A DNA stretch of 64,000 nt, from NCBI RefSeq assembly GCF_000526515.1, contig NZ_JAGF01000001.1, positions 2,232,001 to 2,296,000 of the forward strand, read 5' to 3'. Shown piece after piece: positions 27,336-36,410 of the stretch; position 1 is the first letter of the stretch, and each line of letters starts with the position of its first letter. Below the pieces are notes generated by a model. The model was not told where the DNA came from. It worked only from the letters and a program-made list of their open reading frames with translations, and made no database searches. Position numbers and translations under genes: made by a program. The stretch is from Cellulomonas sp. KRMCY2 (GTDB lineage Bacteria > Actinomycetota > Actinomycetes > Actinomycetales > Cellulomonadaceae).

Positions 27336-28625
27336 TCAGCCGACGGCCTCGGCGAGCTCGGACTGGAACGTCGCGACGTCCGAGGCCCCGGTGGTGAACT
27401 TGCTGGTCGCGTCGGAGATCCCGTTGAGCGTCGCGATCGGCGCTGCGGCACCGTGCGCCAGCGAGGAGACGATCGTGTCCTGGCCGAAGGACTCGATCGC
27501 GGTCTGCTGGTACTCGCTGAAGTCCTCGGGGTTCGCGTCCGTGCGGGCCGGGATGGAGCCCTTGGCCTTGTTGAACGCGGTCTGGCCCTCGGCGGAGCCG
27601 ACGGTCTCGAGCCACGCCTTCGCGCCGTCAGGGTGCGGGGCGCCGACCGGGAGGGTGAAGGAGTCGGCGAGGAAGTTGAAGACGCCATCGGTTCCCGGCA
27701 CCGGGAAGTAGATGAAGTCGGTCCCGGCTTCCTTGCCGGCCTCGTCGAAGGCCGCGACAGCCCAGTCGCCCATCACGTTGAAGGCGGCCTGACCGTCGAT
27801 GACCTGCTGGGTGGCATCCGGCCAGTCGAGGCCGTCACGGTCGGTGTTCGTGTACGAGAGCAGCTTCTCGAAGTCCTCGAGCGCACCGAGCACCTCGCCG
27901 CCGGCCCAGTCGGTCGTCCCGTCCCACAGACCGGAGTAGGCCTCGGCGCCGAGGTCCGCGAGCAGCACGTTCTCGAGCAGGTGGACCTGGGTCCACGTCG
28001 TTGCGATCGACAGCGGGGTCTTGCCCGTGGCCTGGACCGCGTCGAGGGCCACGAACCAGTCGTCGAGGCTCGCGTACTGCGCTGCGGGGTCGAGCCCCGC
28101 CTCCTCGAGCACCGCCGGGTTGGCCCACACCATGTTCGACCGGTGGATGTTCGACGGCACCGAGTAGATCTTGCCGTCGACCGTCAGGCGGTCGACAAGG
28201 TCGGCCGGGAACGCGTCCCGCAGGTCGAACTCGTCGTAGAGGGCGGAGACGTCCTCGAGCTGGCCGGCGGTGATGTAGTCGGTGAGCTCCGCGCCGGCGT
28301 GCGCCTGGAAGGTGTCCGGCGGGTCGTTGGCCTGCAGGCGGGACTGGAGCAGGTCCTTGGCGGCCGAACCGGCACCGCCGGCGACCGCGCCGTTGATGAA
28401 GGTCACGTCGGGGTGCTGCTCCTCGAACACGCCGACCATCGCGTCCAGGCCGAGCTTCTCCGAGCCGCTGGCCCACCAGGTGAAGACCTCGACCTCCTCC
28501 GCGGCCGTCCCGTCACCCGTGTCACCGGTGTCGTCGGACTCGCCGCCCGAGTCGCAGGCCGTCAGGGCGAGGCTTGCCAAGGCCAGCCCTGTCGCCGCTG
28601 CGATGAACCTCCGGTTTGTTCGCAT
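27336..28625 (-). CDS. glucose-type ABC transporter substrate-binding lipoprotein
   Basis: 429 residues. Signal peptide with lipobox LTAC (Cys about residue 24), then an acidic Gly/Asp linker, then a mature domain beginning VEVFTWWASGSEK. The segments NGAVAGGAGSAAKDLLQSRL, PPDTFQAHAGAEL and YSVPSNIHRSNMVW closely follow the glucose/galactose-binding proteins of CUT1 transporters, such as that of Thermus. Glucose or a related hexose is therefore the likely ligand. Expressed from a good promoter at 28775-28803, with GAGGAGA before the ATG. Confidence 0.9.
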   Translation of the reverse strand: MRTNRRFIAAATGLALASLALTACDSGGESDDTGDTGDGTAAEEVEVFTWWASGSEKLGLDAMVGVFEEQHPDVTFINGAVAGGAGSAAKDLLQSRLQANDPPDTFQAHAGAELTDYITAGQLEDVSALYDEFDLRDAFPADLVDRLTVDGKIYSVPSNIHRSNMVWANPAVLEEAGLDPAAQYASLDDWFVALDAVQATGKTPLSIATTWTQVHLLENVLLADLGAEAYSGLWDGTTDWAGGEVLGALEDFEKLLSYTNTDRDGLDWPDATQQVIDGQAAFNVMGDWAVAAFDEAGKEAGTDFIYFPVPGTDGVFNFLADSFTLPVGAPHPDGAKAWLETVGSAEGQTAFNKAKGSIPARTDANPEDFSEYQQTAIESFGQDTIVSSLAHGAAAPIATLNGISDATSKFTTGASDVATFQSELAEAVG

Positions 28626-28774
28626 CGTGTCTCCTCTGCCTTCGTCGCCATACGGATGGGGTCAGGTGAGGGCCCGGCCCGGGACACTGAGGTGATCGCC
28701 CTGCGGGTTGCTGCAGCGCATCATCGCGGGCAGCAGGGCCGAACGACGCAGATCGCTCTGCCGTCCTAAGGCCG

Positions 28775-28803
28775 ATCCAACGACTGGCGGCTTTTGGTGT
28801 CAA
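28775..28803 (-). promoter_or_regulatory. sigma70-type promoter for the glucose-type transporter operon
   Basis: Reading leftward: TTGACA, a 17-bp spacer, then TTGGAT. An imperfect palindrome ACGCAAGCGT at 28810-28819 just upstream is a possible LacI-type site. The remainder of the 377-bp divergent gap holds one ROK operator at 28936 and the ROK-gene -10; nothing else is evident in it. Confidence 0.65.
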
Positions 28804-28935
28804 GAAGTGTACGCAAGCGTGCCCCAATCGTGATCTTCGCGCGCCACGGGCCGCCACCGGCGACCCACCGGGGGCCCGGGGCGTCTGAGCAGTGCTCGGC
28901 GACCGCGCGGTCGTTCGTCACGGGAGAATCGATGT

Positions 28936-28950
28936 CTTCACTTAGTGAAG
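28936..28950. promoter_or_regulatory. ROK operator site 1
   Basis: CTTCACTTAGTGAAG, a 15-bp palindrome (6-bp arms, 3-bp centre) located upstream of the ROK-gene -10 and between the divergent transporter and repressor genes. Confidence 0.65.
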
Positions 28951-29002
28951 CCAGGAGTGGCGGTGCCGAGTCGCCCAGGTCGCCCTGTGTATCCTTCCCG
29001 CT

Positions 29003-30187
29003 GTGGGCAATGACCGGGTGACTCCCGGCTCTCAAACTTCACTCCGTGAAGCCAACCGGGCCAGGATCGTGAGTGCGGTCCAGCGGCGCGGCTCCCTGAC
29101 GCAGGTCGAGCTGGCCGGGGTGACCGGGCTGTCACCTGCCACCGTGTCGAACATCGTCAAGGAGCTCACGGCAAGCGGTCTCCTGCACACCGCGCCCACC
29201 TCGCGCAGCGGCCGTCGGGCGCAGCAGGTCACCCTCGCGCGCAACCTCGGCCTGGTCGCAGGAGTGCACTTCGGCACCCGGTCCCTGCGGGTCGCGCTCG
29301 CCGACGTGACGCACCGGATCGTCGCCGAGCAGCGCATGCCGCTGCCCCCGGACCACCGGGCCGACTCCGGCCTGGAGAGCGCGGCCCTGCTCATCAGCGA
29401 GATGGTCGAGTCGGTCGACGCGAGCATGCAGGAGGTGCTGGCCGTCGGCGTCGGTGTGCCGGCTCCGGTCGACGTGCGCACCGGTCTCGTCTCCACCGTC
29501 GGGATGCTCCGCGGCTGGGACGGCGTCTCGGTGCCGGACGAGCTCGAGCGCCGGCTCGGCGTCCCGGCCTACATCGACAACGACGCGAACCTCGGTGCGC
29601 TGGCGGAGGTTCGGCTCGGTGCTGCGCGCGGGCGCCGGAACGTCGTCTACGTGCGGGTCTCGCACGGCGTCGGCGGTGGCCTGGTGATCGACGGCGACGT
29701 GTTCCACGGCCGGTCCGGCATGGCGGGTGAGATCGGGCACGTCACGATCGACGACAACGGTCCGATCTGCCGGTGCGGCAACCGCGGCTGCCTCGAGACC
29801 TTCGTCGGTGCGCCGGTCCTGCTGGCGATGCTCCAGTCCAGCCATGGCAGCCTGACCCTGCGCGACGTGATCACCCGCGCCCAGGAGGGTGATCCGGGCT
29901 GCCGCCGGGTCATCTTCGACGCCGGCAAGCACCTCGGCGTCGCCACGGCGAGCGTGTGCAACCTCTTCGACCCCGAGCTGGTGGTCGTCGGCGGGCAGCT
30001 CGCCGAGGCCGGGGCGATCCTGCTCGACCCGCTGCGCGCCGTGCTGGCCCAGCGCACCCTGCCGAGCGCGGCAGGCGACATCGAGGTGCTGCCCTCCGAG
30101 CTCGGCGCGACAGCCGAGGTCCGCGGCGCACTCGTCGTCGCCCTGGACCGGGCCAGCATCGCAGGCTCCGTGGTGGCCGCCGGATGA
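29003..30187 (+). CDS. ROK-family transcriptional repressor
   Basis: 394 residues. A winged helix N-terminal domain (LTQVELAGVTGLSPATVSNIVKEL) is fused to a ROK sugar-kinase-like domain. That domain has VGVPAPVD, YIDNDANLGALAE, GEIGHVTID and the zinc motif CRCGNRGCLE, all intact. It likely senses a sugar and represses one or both flanking importers. The GTG at 29003 lies seven bases after TATCCT, so the mRNA is probably leaderless; a second in-frame GTG is at 29018. One operator precedes the promoter and one lies inside the first codons. Overlaps the next gene by ATGA. Confidence 0.88.
   Translation: MGNDRVTPGSQTSLREANRARIVSAVQRRGSLTQVELAGVTGLSPATVSNIVKELTASGLLHTAPTSRSGRRAQQVTLARNLGLVAGVHFGTRSLRVALADVTHRIVAEQRMPLPPDHRADSGLESAALLISEMVESVDASMQEVLAVGVGVPAPVDVRTGLVSTVGMLRGWDGVSVPDELERRLGVPAYIDNDANLGALAEVRLGAARGRRNVVYVRVSHGVGGGLVIDGDVFHGRSGMAGEIGHVTIDDNGPICRCGNRGCLETFVGAPVLLAMLQSSHGSLTLRDVITRAQEGDPGCRRVIFDAGKHLGVATASVCNLFDPELVVVGGQLAEAGAILLDPLRAVLAQRTLPSAAGDIEVLPSELGATAEVRGALVVALDRASIAGSVVAAG
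29037..29051. promoter_or_regulatory. ROK operator site 2, inside the repressor gene
   Basis: CTTCACTCCGTGAAG overlaps codons about 12-17 of the ROK gene, 101 bp downstream of site 1. It differs from site 1 only in the central bases. Spacing allows a repression loop or a roadblock to elongation. Confidence 0.65.
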
Positions 30188-31269
30188 GGCTCATCGAGGC
30201 CACGCGTGGCCTGGTCGTCCTGGCTGCGCTCGCGGCGCTCCTCGCCGCCTGCACCGCACCGGCCGACCCGTCGCCCGACGACCTCGGGGTCCGGTCGATC
30301 GCGCTCCTGCTGCCCGAGTCCAAGACCGCGCGCTACGAGAGCATCGACCGCCCGACCTTCGAGGACGTGGTGGCCGAGCGCTGCCCGGAGTGCACGGTGC
30401 TCTATGCCAACGCCGACCAGGACGCGGCCCTGCAGCAGCAGCAGGCCGAGTCGGTCCTGACCCAGGGCGTCGGTGTCCTCGTGCTCGACGCCGTCGATGC
30501 TGCGGCCGCGCAGAGCATCGTGACGGCCGCGGAGGCCCGCGGCGTCGCGGTGATCGCCTACGACCGGTTCATCTCCGACGTGCCGCTCGACTACTTCGTG
30601 GCCTACGACAGCGCACGGGTGGGGATGCTGCAGGGCCAGGCGCTCGTGCGGGCGATCGGCGGCGACATCCGACCGGGCGACGGCGTGCTCGCGGTGCACG
30701 GCTCGCCGACCGACCCGAACGTGGCCGGGCTCAAGCGCGGGCTCGCGCAGGCGCTCGAGGGGTCCGGTCTCGAGGTGCTCGCCGAGTACGACACCCCGGA
30801 CTGGAGCCCGGACAAGGCGCAGGAGTGGGTCCAGGGCCAGCTCACGCAGTTCTCCGAGCGGGTGATCGGCGTCTACGCCGCGAACGACGGCACGGCAGGC
30901 GGCGCGATCTCGGCCATGCGGGCCGCCGGCATGGACCCGGTGCCGCCGGTCACCGGCCAGGACGCCGAGCTCGCGGCCATCCAGCGGATCGTCGCCGGTG
31001 ACCAGGACATGACCGTCTACAAGGCGATCAGCCAGCAGGCCAGGACGGCTGCCGAGCTGGCCGTGCGGGTGCTGCGGGGCGAGAGCCCGGTGGCGACCGC
31101 GCGGGTGGACGGGATCCCGTCGCTGCTGCTCGAACCGGTCGCGGTGACCCGCGACCAGGTGCAGAACGTCATCGTCCGGGGTGGGGTCTACACGGTCGAG
31201 GAGATCTGTGTGGAGCCCTATGTGCCGGCATGTCGCGACCTCGGGCTGCTCGAGGCGGAGGAGGAGTGA
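30184..31269 (+). CDS. xylose/ribose-type ABC transporter substrate-binding lipoprotein
   Basis: 361 residues, periplasmic-binding-protein type I fold. Lipobox LLAAC at about residue 23. Family segments of XylF-like proteins: SQ-type start replaced by IALLLPESKTARYES, then QQQQAESVLTQGVGVLVLDAVDA, GVAVIAYDRFI, AYDSARVGMLQGQAL and VYAANDGTAGGAI. ATG overlaps the ROK stop (ATGA), and the ATPase gene overlaps its stop by one base, so ROK, binding protein, ATPase and permease form one operon. Ligand probably a pentose or similar sugar. Confidence 0.88.
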   Translation: MRLIEATRGLVVLAALAALLAACTAPADPSPDDLGVRSIALLLPESKTARYESIDRPTFEDVVAERCPECTVLYANADQDAALQQQQAESVLTQGVGVLVLDAVDAAAAQSIVTAAEARGVAVIAYDRFISDVPLDYFVAYDSARVGMLQGQALVRAIGGDIRPGDGVLAVHGSPTDPNVAGLKRGLAQALEGSGLEVLAEYDTPDWSPDKAQEWVQGQLTQFSERVIGVYAANDGTAGGAISAMRAAGMDPVPPVTGQDAELAAIQRIVAGDQDMTVYKAISQQARTAAELAVRVLRGESPVATARVDGIPSLLLEPVAVTRDQVQNVIVRGGVYTVEEICVEPYVPACRDLGLLEAEEE

Positions 31270-32063
31270 TGGACGTGGTGGAACCGGCTGAACCGGCGGG
31301 GCCGGTGCTGTCCCTGCGCGGGATCTCGTACAGCTTCGGGGCGGTCCGGGCGCTCGTCGACGTCGCCCTCGACGTGCACGCGCGGGAGGTCGTGGCCGTC
31401 GTCGGTGACAACGGCGCGGGCAAGTCGACGCTCGTCGGCGTGATGTCCGGCGTGCTGCGGCCCGACGCCGGCGAGGTGAGCGTCGGCGGCCGTCAGGTCG
31501 AGCTGAGCTCACCGGCCGTGGCCCGGCACCTGGGGATCGCCACCGTCTTCCAGGACCTCGCGCTGTGCGAGGACATCGACGTCGTGGGCAACCTCTTCCT
31601 CGGTCAGGAGCTGCGCCACGGGCCGGCCCTCGACGAGGTCGCGATGGAGCGCGAGGCGTGGCGCCTGCTCGACCAGCTGGCCGCGCGGATCCCCTCCGTG
31701 CGCGCGCCCGTCGCCAGCCTGTCGGGCGGCCAGCGCCAGGTCGTCGCGATCGCCAGGGCGCTGCTCGGTGAGCCACGCGTCCTGGTGCTCGACGAGCCGA
31801 CCGCCGCGCTCGGCGTCACCCAGACGGCCGAGGTGCTCAACCTCGTCGAGCGGGTCCGCGACCGCGGCTACGGCGTCGTCCTGATCAGCCACAACATGAC
31901 CGACGTGCAAGCCGTCGCCGACCGCGTCGTGGTGCTGCGGCGGGGCCGGCTCAACGGGGACTTCGACGCCAACCAGGCCAGCTACGAGGACATCATCGCC
32001 GCGATCACCGGGGTCGGCCCCGCCGTCCCGCGCCGCGACCGGGCGCACGGGGAGATCTCATGA
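31269..32063 (+). CDS. sugar ABC transporter ATP-binding protein (XylG-like, single domain)
   Basis: 264 residues. Walker A GDNGAGKST, signature LSGGQRQ, Walker B VLVLDEPTAAL and switch His in LISHNM are all present. Unlike XylG, RbsA or MglA of E. coli (two fused ATPase domains of about 500 residues) this has one domain, so it should act as a homodimer. It starts on the last base of the preceding stop and overlaps the permease by ATGA. Confidence 0.92.
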   Translation: MDVVEPAEPAGPVLSLRGISYSFGAVRALVDVALDVHAREVVAVVGDNGAGKSTLVGVMSGVLRPDAGEVSVGGRQVELSSPAVARHLGIATVFQDLALCEDIDVVGNLFLGQELRHGPALDEVAMEREAWRLLDQLAARIPSVRAPVASLSGGQRQVVAIARALLGEPRVLVLDEPTAALGVTQTAEVLNLVERVRDRGYGVVLISHNMTDVQAVADRVVVLRRGRLNGDFDANQASYEDIIAAITGVGPAVPRRDRAHGEIS

Positions 32064-33298
32064 GCAGGTCGTGGTCCGCGCCGACGGGCGAGCGGGCGCA
32101 CCGCACAGCAGGCCACGAGCTGTCCTGGCGGCACGGGGGTGCGCCCTGGCGTCCGCGGCCGGGTCGTGACCTCGGGTCGATGCCGGTCCTGGTCGCGCTG
32201 GGCGTTCTCGCGCTCGTCTTCCAGGCGTTCAACAGCAACTTCCTGTCGAGCGACAACCTGGTGAACCTGACGCTGCAGTCGGCGACCATCGGAGTCATCA
32301 CGCTGGGCGTCGTCCTCATCCTGCTCGTCGGCCAGATCGACCTGTCGGTCGGTGCGGTGAGCGGGCTCGCCGCGGCCGTCGTCGCCGTGGGTTTCATGCA
32401 GCGGGGCTGGCCGCTCGTGGTGGCGGTCGTGGCTGCCGTCGCCCTCGGTGCCGGGGTCGGTGCGATCTACGGCTGGTTGTTCACCCGGCTCGGCGTCCCG
32501 AGCTTCGTCATCACCCTGGCCGGCCTGCTCGTGTGCGTCGGCATCCAAGTACGGGTCCTGGGGTCGACCGGGTCGGTCAACCTGCCCTACGAGTCGTGGC
32601 TCGTGCGGTTCTGCCAGCAGACCTTCCTGCATCCGGTCACGTCCTACGTCGTGGTCGTGGTCGTCGTCGTCGGCTATGCGGCCTCGCGACTGCTCGAGCG
32701 GCACCGGCGGCTCGTTGCCGAGCTGCCGGCGGCGACCCTCACCACCGTCGCGGTCCGGACCGGCCTGCTCGGCATCGTGGTCCTCGTGCCGACCTGGTAC
32801 CTCAACCTCAACCGGGGCATCGGCGCCATGTTCGCCCTGTTCGTCGGGCTGGTCGCCGTGGCCGACCTGCTGCTCCGACGCACCCGATGGGGCCGTTCGG
32901 TGCGGGCGATCGGCAGCAACGTGGACTCGGCGCGGCGCGCCGGCTTCGCCGTGCGCCGCGTGTACGTCTCGTGCTTCATGGCGTCGGCCGGGCTCGCGGC
33001 GCTCGGCGGCGTGCTCTCGGCCGGCCGGCTCGCCGCAGCCAACCAGGGGACCGGTGGTTCGGACACCAACCTGACGGCGATCGCCGCGGCGGTCATCGGT
33101 GGGACGAGCCTGTTCGGCGGCCGCGGCAGCGCGTGGTCGGCCGTGCTCGGCGTCTTCGTCATCCAGTCGATCTCGAGCGGTCTGACCCTGCTCAACGTCG
33201 ACGGCTCGATCCGCTACATCGTCACCGGCGTGGTCCTCGCGCTCGCGGTCACGCTCGACGCGCTGTCGCGTCGCTCGCGGCCGGCGCCGACGCGCTGA
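32060..33298 (+). CDS. sugar ABC transporter permease (XylH-like)
   Basis: 412 residues, BPD_transp_2 family, about ten helices. Conserved DLSVGAVSGLAA, RAIGSNVDSARRAGF and the late AAAVIGGTSLFGGRGSAW match XylH/RbsC permeases. The N-terminal 40 residues are polar and His/Arg-rich before the first helix. Last gene of the ROK operon; a four-copy tandem repeat lies between it and the convergent purU. Confidence 0.92.
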   Translation: MSRSWSAPTGERAHRTAGHELSWRHGGAPWRPRPGRDLGSMPVLVALGVLALVFQAFNSNFLSSDNLVNLTLQSATIGVITLGVVLILLVGQIDLSVGAVSGLAAAVVAVGFMQRGWPLVVAVVAAVALGAGVGAIYGWLFTRLGVPSFVITLAGLLVCVGIQVRVLGSTGSVNLPYESWLVRFCQQTFLHPVTSYVVVVVVVVGYAASRLLERHRRLVAELPAATLTTVAVRTGLLGIVVLVPTWYLNLNRGIGAMFALFVGLVAVADLLLRRTRWGRSVRAIGSNVDSARRAGFAVRRVYVSCFMASAGLAALGGVLSAGRLAAANQGTGGSDTNLTAIAAAVIGGTSLFGGRGSAWSAVLGVFVIQSISSGLTLLNVDGSIRYIVTGVVLALAVTLDALSRRSRPAPTR

Positions 33299-33317
33299 CC
33301 GACCCGGACCGGCCGGC

Positions 33318-33385
33318 GCCGCGGACTGCTCGGTGCCGCGGACTGCTCGGTGACCCGGACTGCTCGGTGCCCCGGACTGCTCAGC
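33318..33385. repeat. 17-bp tandem repeat, four copies
   Basis: Unit GCCGCGGACTGCTCGGT, first two copies identical, the last two diverged. The purU stop codon (33381-33383) is inside the fourth copy. Confidence 0.88.
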
Positions 33386-34253
33386 GGAAGACGATCGTGC
33401 GGTGCCCGTCGAGGAGCACGCGGTGCTCGGCGTGCCACCGCACCGCTCGCGCGAGCGCACGCCGCTCGACGTCCTGACCCAGGGCCATCAGGTCCTCGAC
33501 CCGGCGTGAGTGGTCCACCCGCTCGACGTCCTGCTCGATGATCGGGCCCTCGTCGAGGTCGCCGGTCACGTAGTGCGCGGTCGCGCCGATCAGCTTGACC
33601 CCGCGCTCGTGGGCCTGGGCATAGGGACGCGCGCCCTTGAAGCTCGGCAGGAACGAGTGGTGGATGTTGATGATCCGGCCGTTCAGGGCGCGGCACAGGT
33701 CGTCGGACAGGATCTGCATGTAGCGCGCGAGCACGACGAGCTCGACGTCGAGCTCCTCGACCAGCTCGAGCAGGCGGGCCTCGGCCGCGGCCTTGGTGTC
33801 GCGGGTCACCGGCACGTGGTGGAAGCCGATCCCGTAGAACTCGGCGAGGCCCTTGAGGTCGACGTGGTTGCCGACCACGCCGACGATGTCCACCGGCAGG
33901 CCTTCGGAGCGCTGCCGGAACAGCAGGTCGTTGAGGCAGTGCGCAGCCGTCGAGACCATGACGAGGGTCCGCATCGGCCGGCCGACGACGTCGAGCTGCC
34001 AGGTCATCGAGAACGTGGCGGCGAGCAGCTCGAAGGCCGAGGTGAGCTCGGTGCGGGACGTGCGGGACTCGACCTGCACCCGCATGAAGAACAGGCCGCT
34101 GAGCGGGTCGCCGAACTGCTGGGACTCGGTGATGTTGCCGCCGTGCTCGGCGAGCAGACCGGCGACGGCGTGCACGATGCCTGGACGATCCGGGCACGAC
34201 AGGCTCAGCACCCAGTGGGTCGGCACGGCGGGGGCGATCGGCGCATCGGTCAC
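33381..34253 (-). CDS. purU: formyltetrahydrofolate deformylase
   Basis: Hydrolyses 10-formyl-THF to formate and THF, balancing the one-carbon pool. 290 residues, normal for PurU. N-terminal ACT domain (WVLSLSCPDRPGIVHAVAGLL), then a PurN-like formyltransferase domain with VVGNHVDL, ARYMQILS, the catalytic Asn/His in IINIHHSFLPSFKGA, and the Asp in GDLDEGPII. GTG at 34253 is chosen because the ACT domain begins about 14 residues later and TAGCCT lies eight bases upstream. Without a riboswitch, unlike glyA close by. Confidence 0.94.
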   Translation of the reverse strand: MTDAPIAPAVPTHWVLSLSCPDRPGIVHAVAGLLAEHGGNITESQQFGDPLSGLFFMRVQVESRTSRTELTSAFELLAATFSMTWQLDVVGRPMRTLVMVSTAAHCLNDLLFRQRSEGLPVDIVGVVGNHVDLKGLAEFYGIGFHHVPVTRDTKAAAEARLLELVEELDVELVVLARYMQILSDDLCRALNGRIINIHHSFLPSFKGARPYAQAHERGVKLIGATAHYVTGDLDEGPIIEQDVERVDHSRRVEDLMALGQDVERRALARAVRWHAEHRVLLDGHRTIVFR

Positions 34254-34393
34254 GAGGCCCGAGGCTACCCGGCTCACGCCCGGTCCCGTGAGCGGCACGG
34301 TCGCGTCGATGCAGGATGGCGGTTCGGCCCGACGACCGTCTTGCGGGCGGAGTGTCCGGCCCGCCGATCCCGGGCGTCTGAGACGATGGCTGC

Positions 34394-34960
34394 ATGAGCA
34401 CGCCAGAGGTGAGGATCGACATCGTCCGGGACGAGGCGGCCGGTGAGCTGCTGACCGTGCGCCGTGCTGCCTTCGTCAGCGAGGCGCAGATCTACGACGA
34501 CCCGAACATCCCACCGCTGACCCAGACTCTCGAGGAGCTGCGGGCCGACCTCGCCGATCCCGACGTCGTGACGCTCGGCGCGTGGATCGGGCACCGCCTC
34601 GTCGGGTCGATCCGGGTCGGCCTCGAGGGCCCCAAGGCCACCCTCGGTCGGCTCGCGGTGGCTCCCGACCTGCAGGGCAAGGGGATCGGCACCCAGCTCC
34701 TGCTCGCGGTCCCGGCGCACCTTCGCGCCGACACCTCCGAGGTGTGGGTCTTCACCGGCCAGGACTCGCTGCAGAACCTCGCGATGTACACCAAGCACGG
34801 GTACGAGCACCAGTACGACCAGGCGGCGGGCGACCTCACCTACGCGTACCTGCGCAAGATCCTCGGTGACGACGCCGACGACGCCGATGACGCCGACGAC
34901 ACGGACGACGACGAGCCGGACGAGACCGCGGACGCTGCCACCGAGGCAGAGCCCGTCTGA
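34394..34960 (+). CDS. GNAT-family N-acetyltransferase with acidic tail
   Basis: 188 residues. The acetyl-CoA-binding segment reads LGRLAVAPDLQGKGIGTQLL, the canonical (R/Q)-x-x-G-x-(G/A) loop, followed by YTKHGYEHQYD. The C-terminal 30 residues are almost only Asp/Glu with DDADDADD repeats encoded by a 9-bp repeat. The ATG is exactly six bases after GACGAT, a leaderless arrangement. Substrate unknown. It ends just before the glyA riboswitch promoter. Confidence 0.85.
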   Translation: MSTPEVRIDIVRDEAAGELLTVRRAAFVSEAQIYDDPNIPPLTQTLEELRADLADPDVVTLGAWIGHRLVGSIRVGLEGPKATLGRLAVAPDLQGKGIGTQLLLAVPAHLRADTSEVWVFTGQDSLQNLAMYTKHGYEHQYDQAAGDLTYAYLRKILGDDADDADDADDTDDDEPDETADAATEAEPV

Positions 34961-34975
34961 CGACGCGCTAGTCTG

Positions 34976-35056
34976 AGCCGGTCGCGACTGGCGAAGGGTG
35001 GGTCACCACCGGGGAGCGACGCAGCAGCAGACTTCGGGTCGTACGCCTGGGCCCCC
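34976..35056 (+). ncRNA. ZTP riboswitch (pfl motif) upstream of glyA-folD
   Basis: Same aptamer as at purH: P1 arms GTCGC (34981-34985) and GCGAC (35016-35020), CGACTGGCG, a GGTGG/CCACC hairpin, CCGGGGAGCG, and pseudoknot segment CGCCTGGGC (35045-35053). -10 TAGTCT at 34969-34974. GGCCCC at 35050-35055 can pair with GGGGCC at 35093-35098, offering an expression platform. glyA starts about 75 bp downstream. Confidence 0.92.
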
Positions 35057-35129
35057 GGTCACCACACCGAGTGTGCGTGCCCGGACAGACCCGGGGCCAC
35101 CACCACACTGCTGATGCGCAAGGAGAGCC

Positions 35130-36410
35130 ATGACCTCCGAGAACGTCCTCGACCTGCCGCTGTCGCAGCTCGACCCCGAGATCCAGGCCGTCCTGGACGG
35201 TGAGCTCGCCCGCCAGCGGGGCACCCTCGAGATGATCGCGAGCGAGAACTTCGTCCCGCGCGCCGTCCTGCAGGCCCAGGGCTCGGTCCTGACCAACAAG
35301 TACGCCGAGGGCTACCCGGGCAAGCGGTACTACGGCGGCTGCGAGCAGGTCGACATCGCCGAGAGACTGGCGATCTCGCGCGCCAAGGCCCTCTTCGGCG
35401 CCGAGCACGCCAACGTCCAGCCGCACTCCGGCGCCACGGCCAATGCTGCAGTCCTGCACGCGCTGATCAACGCGGGCGACCGGATCCTCGGCCTCGAGCT
35501 GGCTCACGGCGGGCACCTGACCCACGGCATGAAGATCAACTTCTCCGGCAAGCTGTATGCGGTCTCGGCCTACGGAGTCGACCCCGACACGTTCCTGATC
35601 GACATGGACAAGGTCCGCGAGGCGGCGCTGGAGCACCGGCCCGACGTCATCATCGGCGGTTGGTCCGCGTACCCGAGGCAGCTCGACTTCGCGGCCTTCC
35701 GCTCGATCGCCGACGAGATCGGCGCCAAGCTCTGGGTCGACATGGCGCACTTCGCCGGCCTGGTCGCAGCCGGCCTGCACCCGAGCCCCGTCCCGTACGC
35801 CGACGTCGTCTCCTCGACCGTGCACAAGACCATCGGCGGCCCGCGCTCGGGCTTCATCCTGAGCCGCGAGGAGTTCGCCCGCTCGATCGACTCGGCGGTG
35901 TTCCCCGGCCAGCAGGGTGGCCCGCTGATGCACGTCATCGCGGCCAAGGCGGTCTCCTTCAAGATCGCCGGCACCGACGGGTTCCGGGACCGCCAGCAGC
36001 GCACGCTCGACGGTGCACGGATCCTCGCCGACCGCCTCTCGCAGCCTGACGTCGCAGCGGCCGGCGTCTCGGTCCTGACCGGCGGCACCGACGTGCACCT
36101 GGTGCTCGTCGACCTGCGGCACTCCGACCTGGACGGTCAGCAGGCCGAGGACCTCCTGCACACGGCCGGGATCACCGTCAACCGCAACGCGGTGCCCTTC
36201 GACCCGCGGCCGCCGCGCGTGACCTCCGGCCTGCGGATCGGCACGCCCGCGCTGGCCACCCGGGGCTTCGGCGACGCCGAGTTCACCGAGGTCGCCGACA
36301 TCATCGCGACGGCCCTGGTCGCCGGCCAGGGCACCGATGTCGAGGCACTGCGCGCCCGGGTGCAGAAGCTGACCGAGGCGTTCCCGCTCTACCCGGGTCT
36401 GCAGCAGTGA
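35130..36410 (+). CDS. glyA: serine hydroxymethyltransferase
   Basis: PLP enzyme converting serine + THF to glycine + 5,10-methylene-THF, the main one-carbon source. 426 residues, normal. Visible motifs: [74 protein letters not shown], and the PLP lysine at residue 233 in [13 protein letters not shown]. The last segment is a little divergent from the usual TTTHKTLRGPRGG. AAGGAGAG precedes the ATG. Coupled to folD by GTGA overlap and controlled by the ZTP riboswitch. Confidence 0.97.
   Translation: MTSENVLDLPLSQLDPEIQAVLDGELARQRGTLEMIASENFVPRAVLQAQGSVLTNKYAEGYPGKRYYGGCEQVDIAERLAISRAKALFGAEHANVQPHSGATANAAVLHALINAGDRILGLELAHGGHLTHGMKINFSGKLYAVSAYGVDPDTFLIDMDKVREAALEHRPDVIIGGWSAYPRQLDFAAFRSIADEIGAKLWVDMAHFAGLVAAGLHPSPVPYADVVSSTVHKTIGGPRSGFILSREEFARSIDSAVFPGQQGGPLMHVIAAKAVSFKIAGTDGFRDRQQRTLDGARILADRLSQPDVAAAGVSVLTGGTDVHLVLVDLRHSDLDGQQAEDLLHTAGITVNRNAVPFDPRPPRVTSGLRIGTPALATRGFGDAEFTEVADIIATALVAGQGTDVEALRARVQKLTEAFPLYPGLQQ

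Noticed and set aside
26376-28769. 797-codon forward frame opposite the glucose-type transporter operon
   Set aside because: Shadow of the MalF and binding-protein genes; composition typical of antisense frames here.
29647-31776. Antisense open frame of 709 codons across the ROK, binding-protein and ATPase genes
   Set aside because: Runs against three genes with intact motifs; low-complexity Arg/Pro-rich start and no ribosome binding site.
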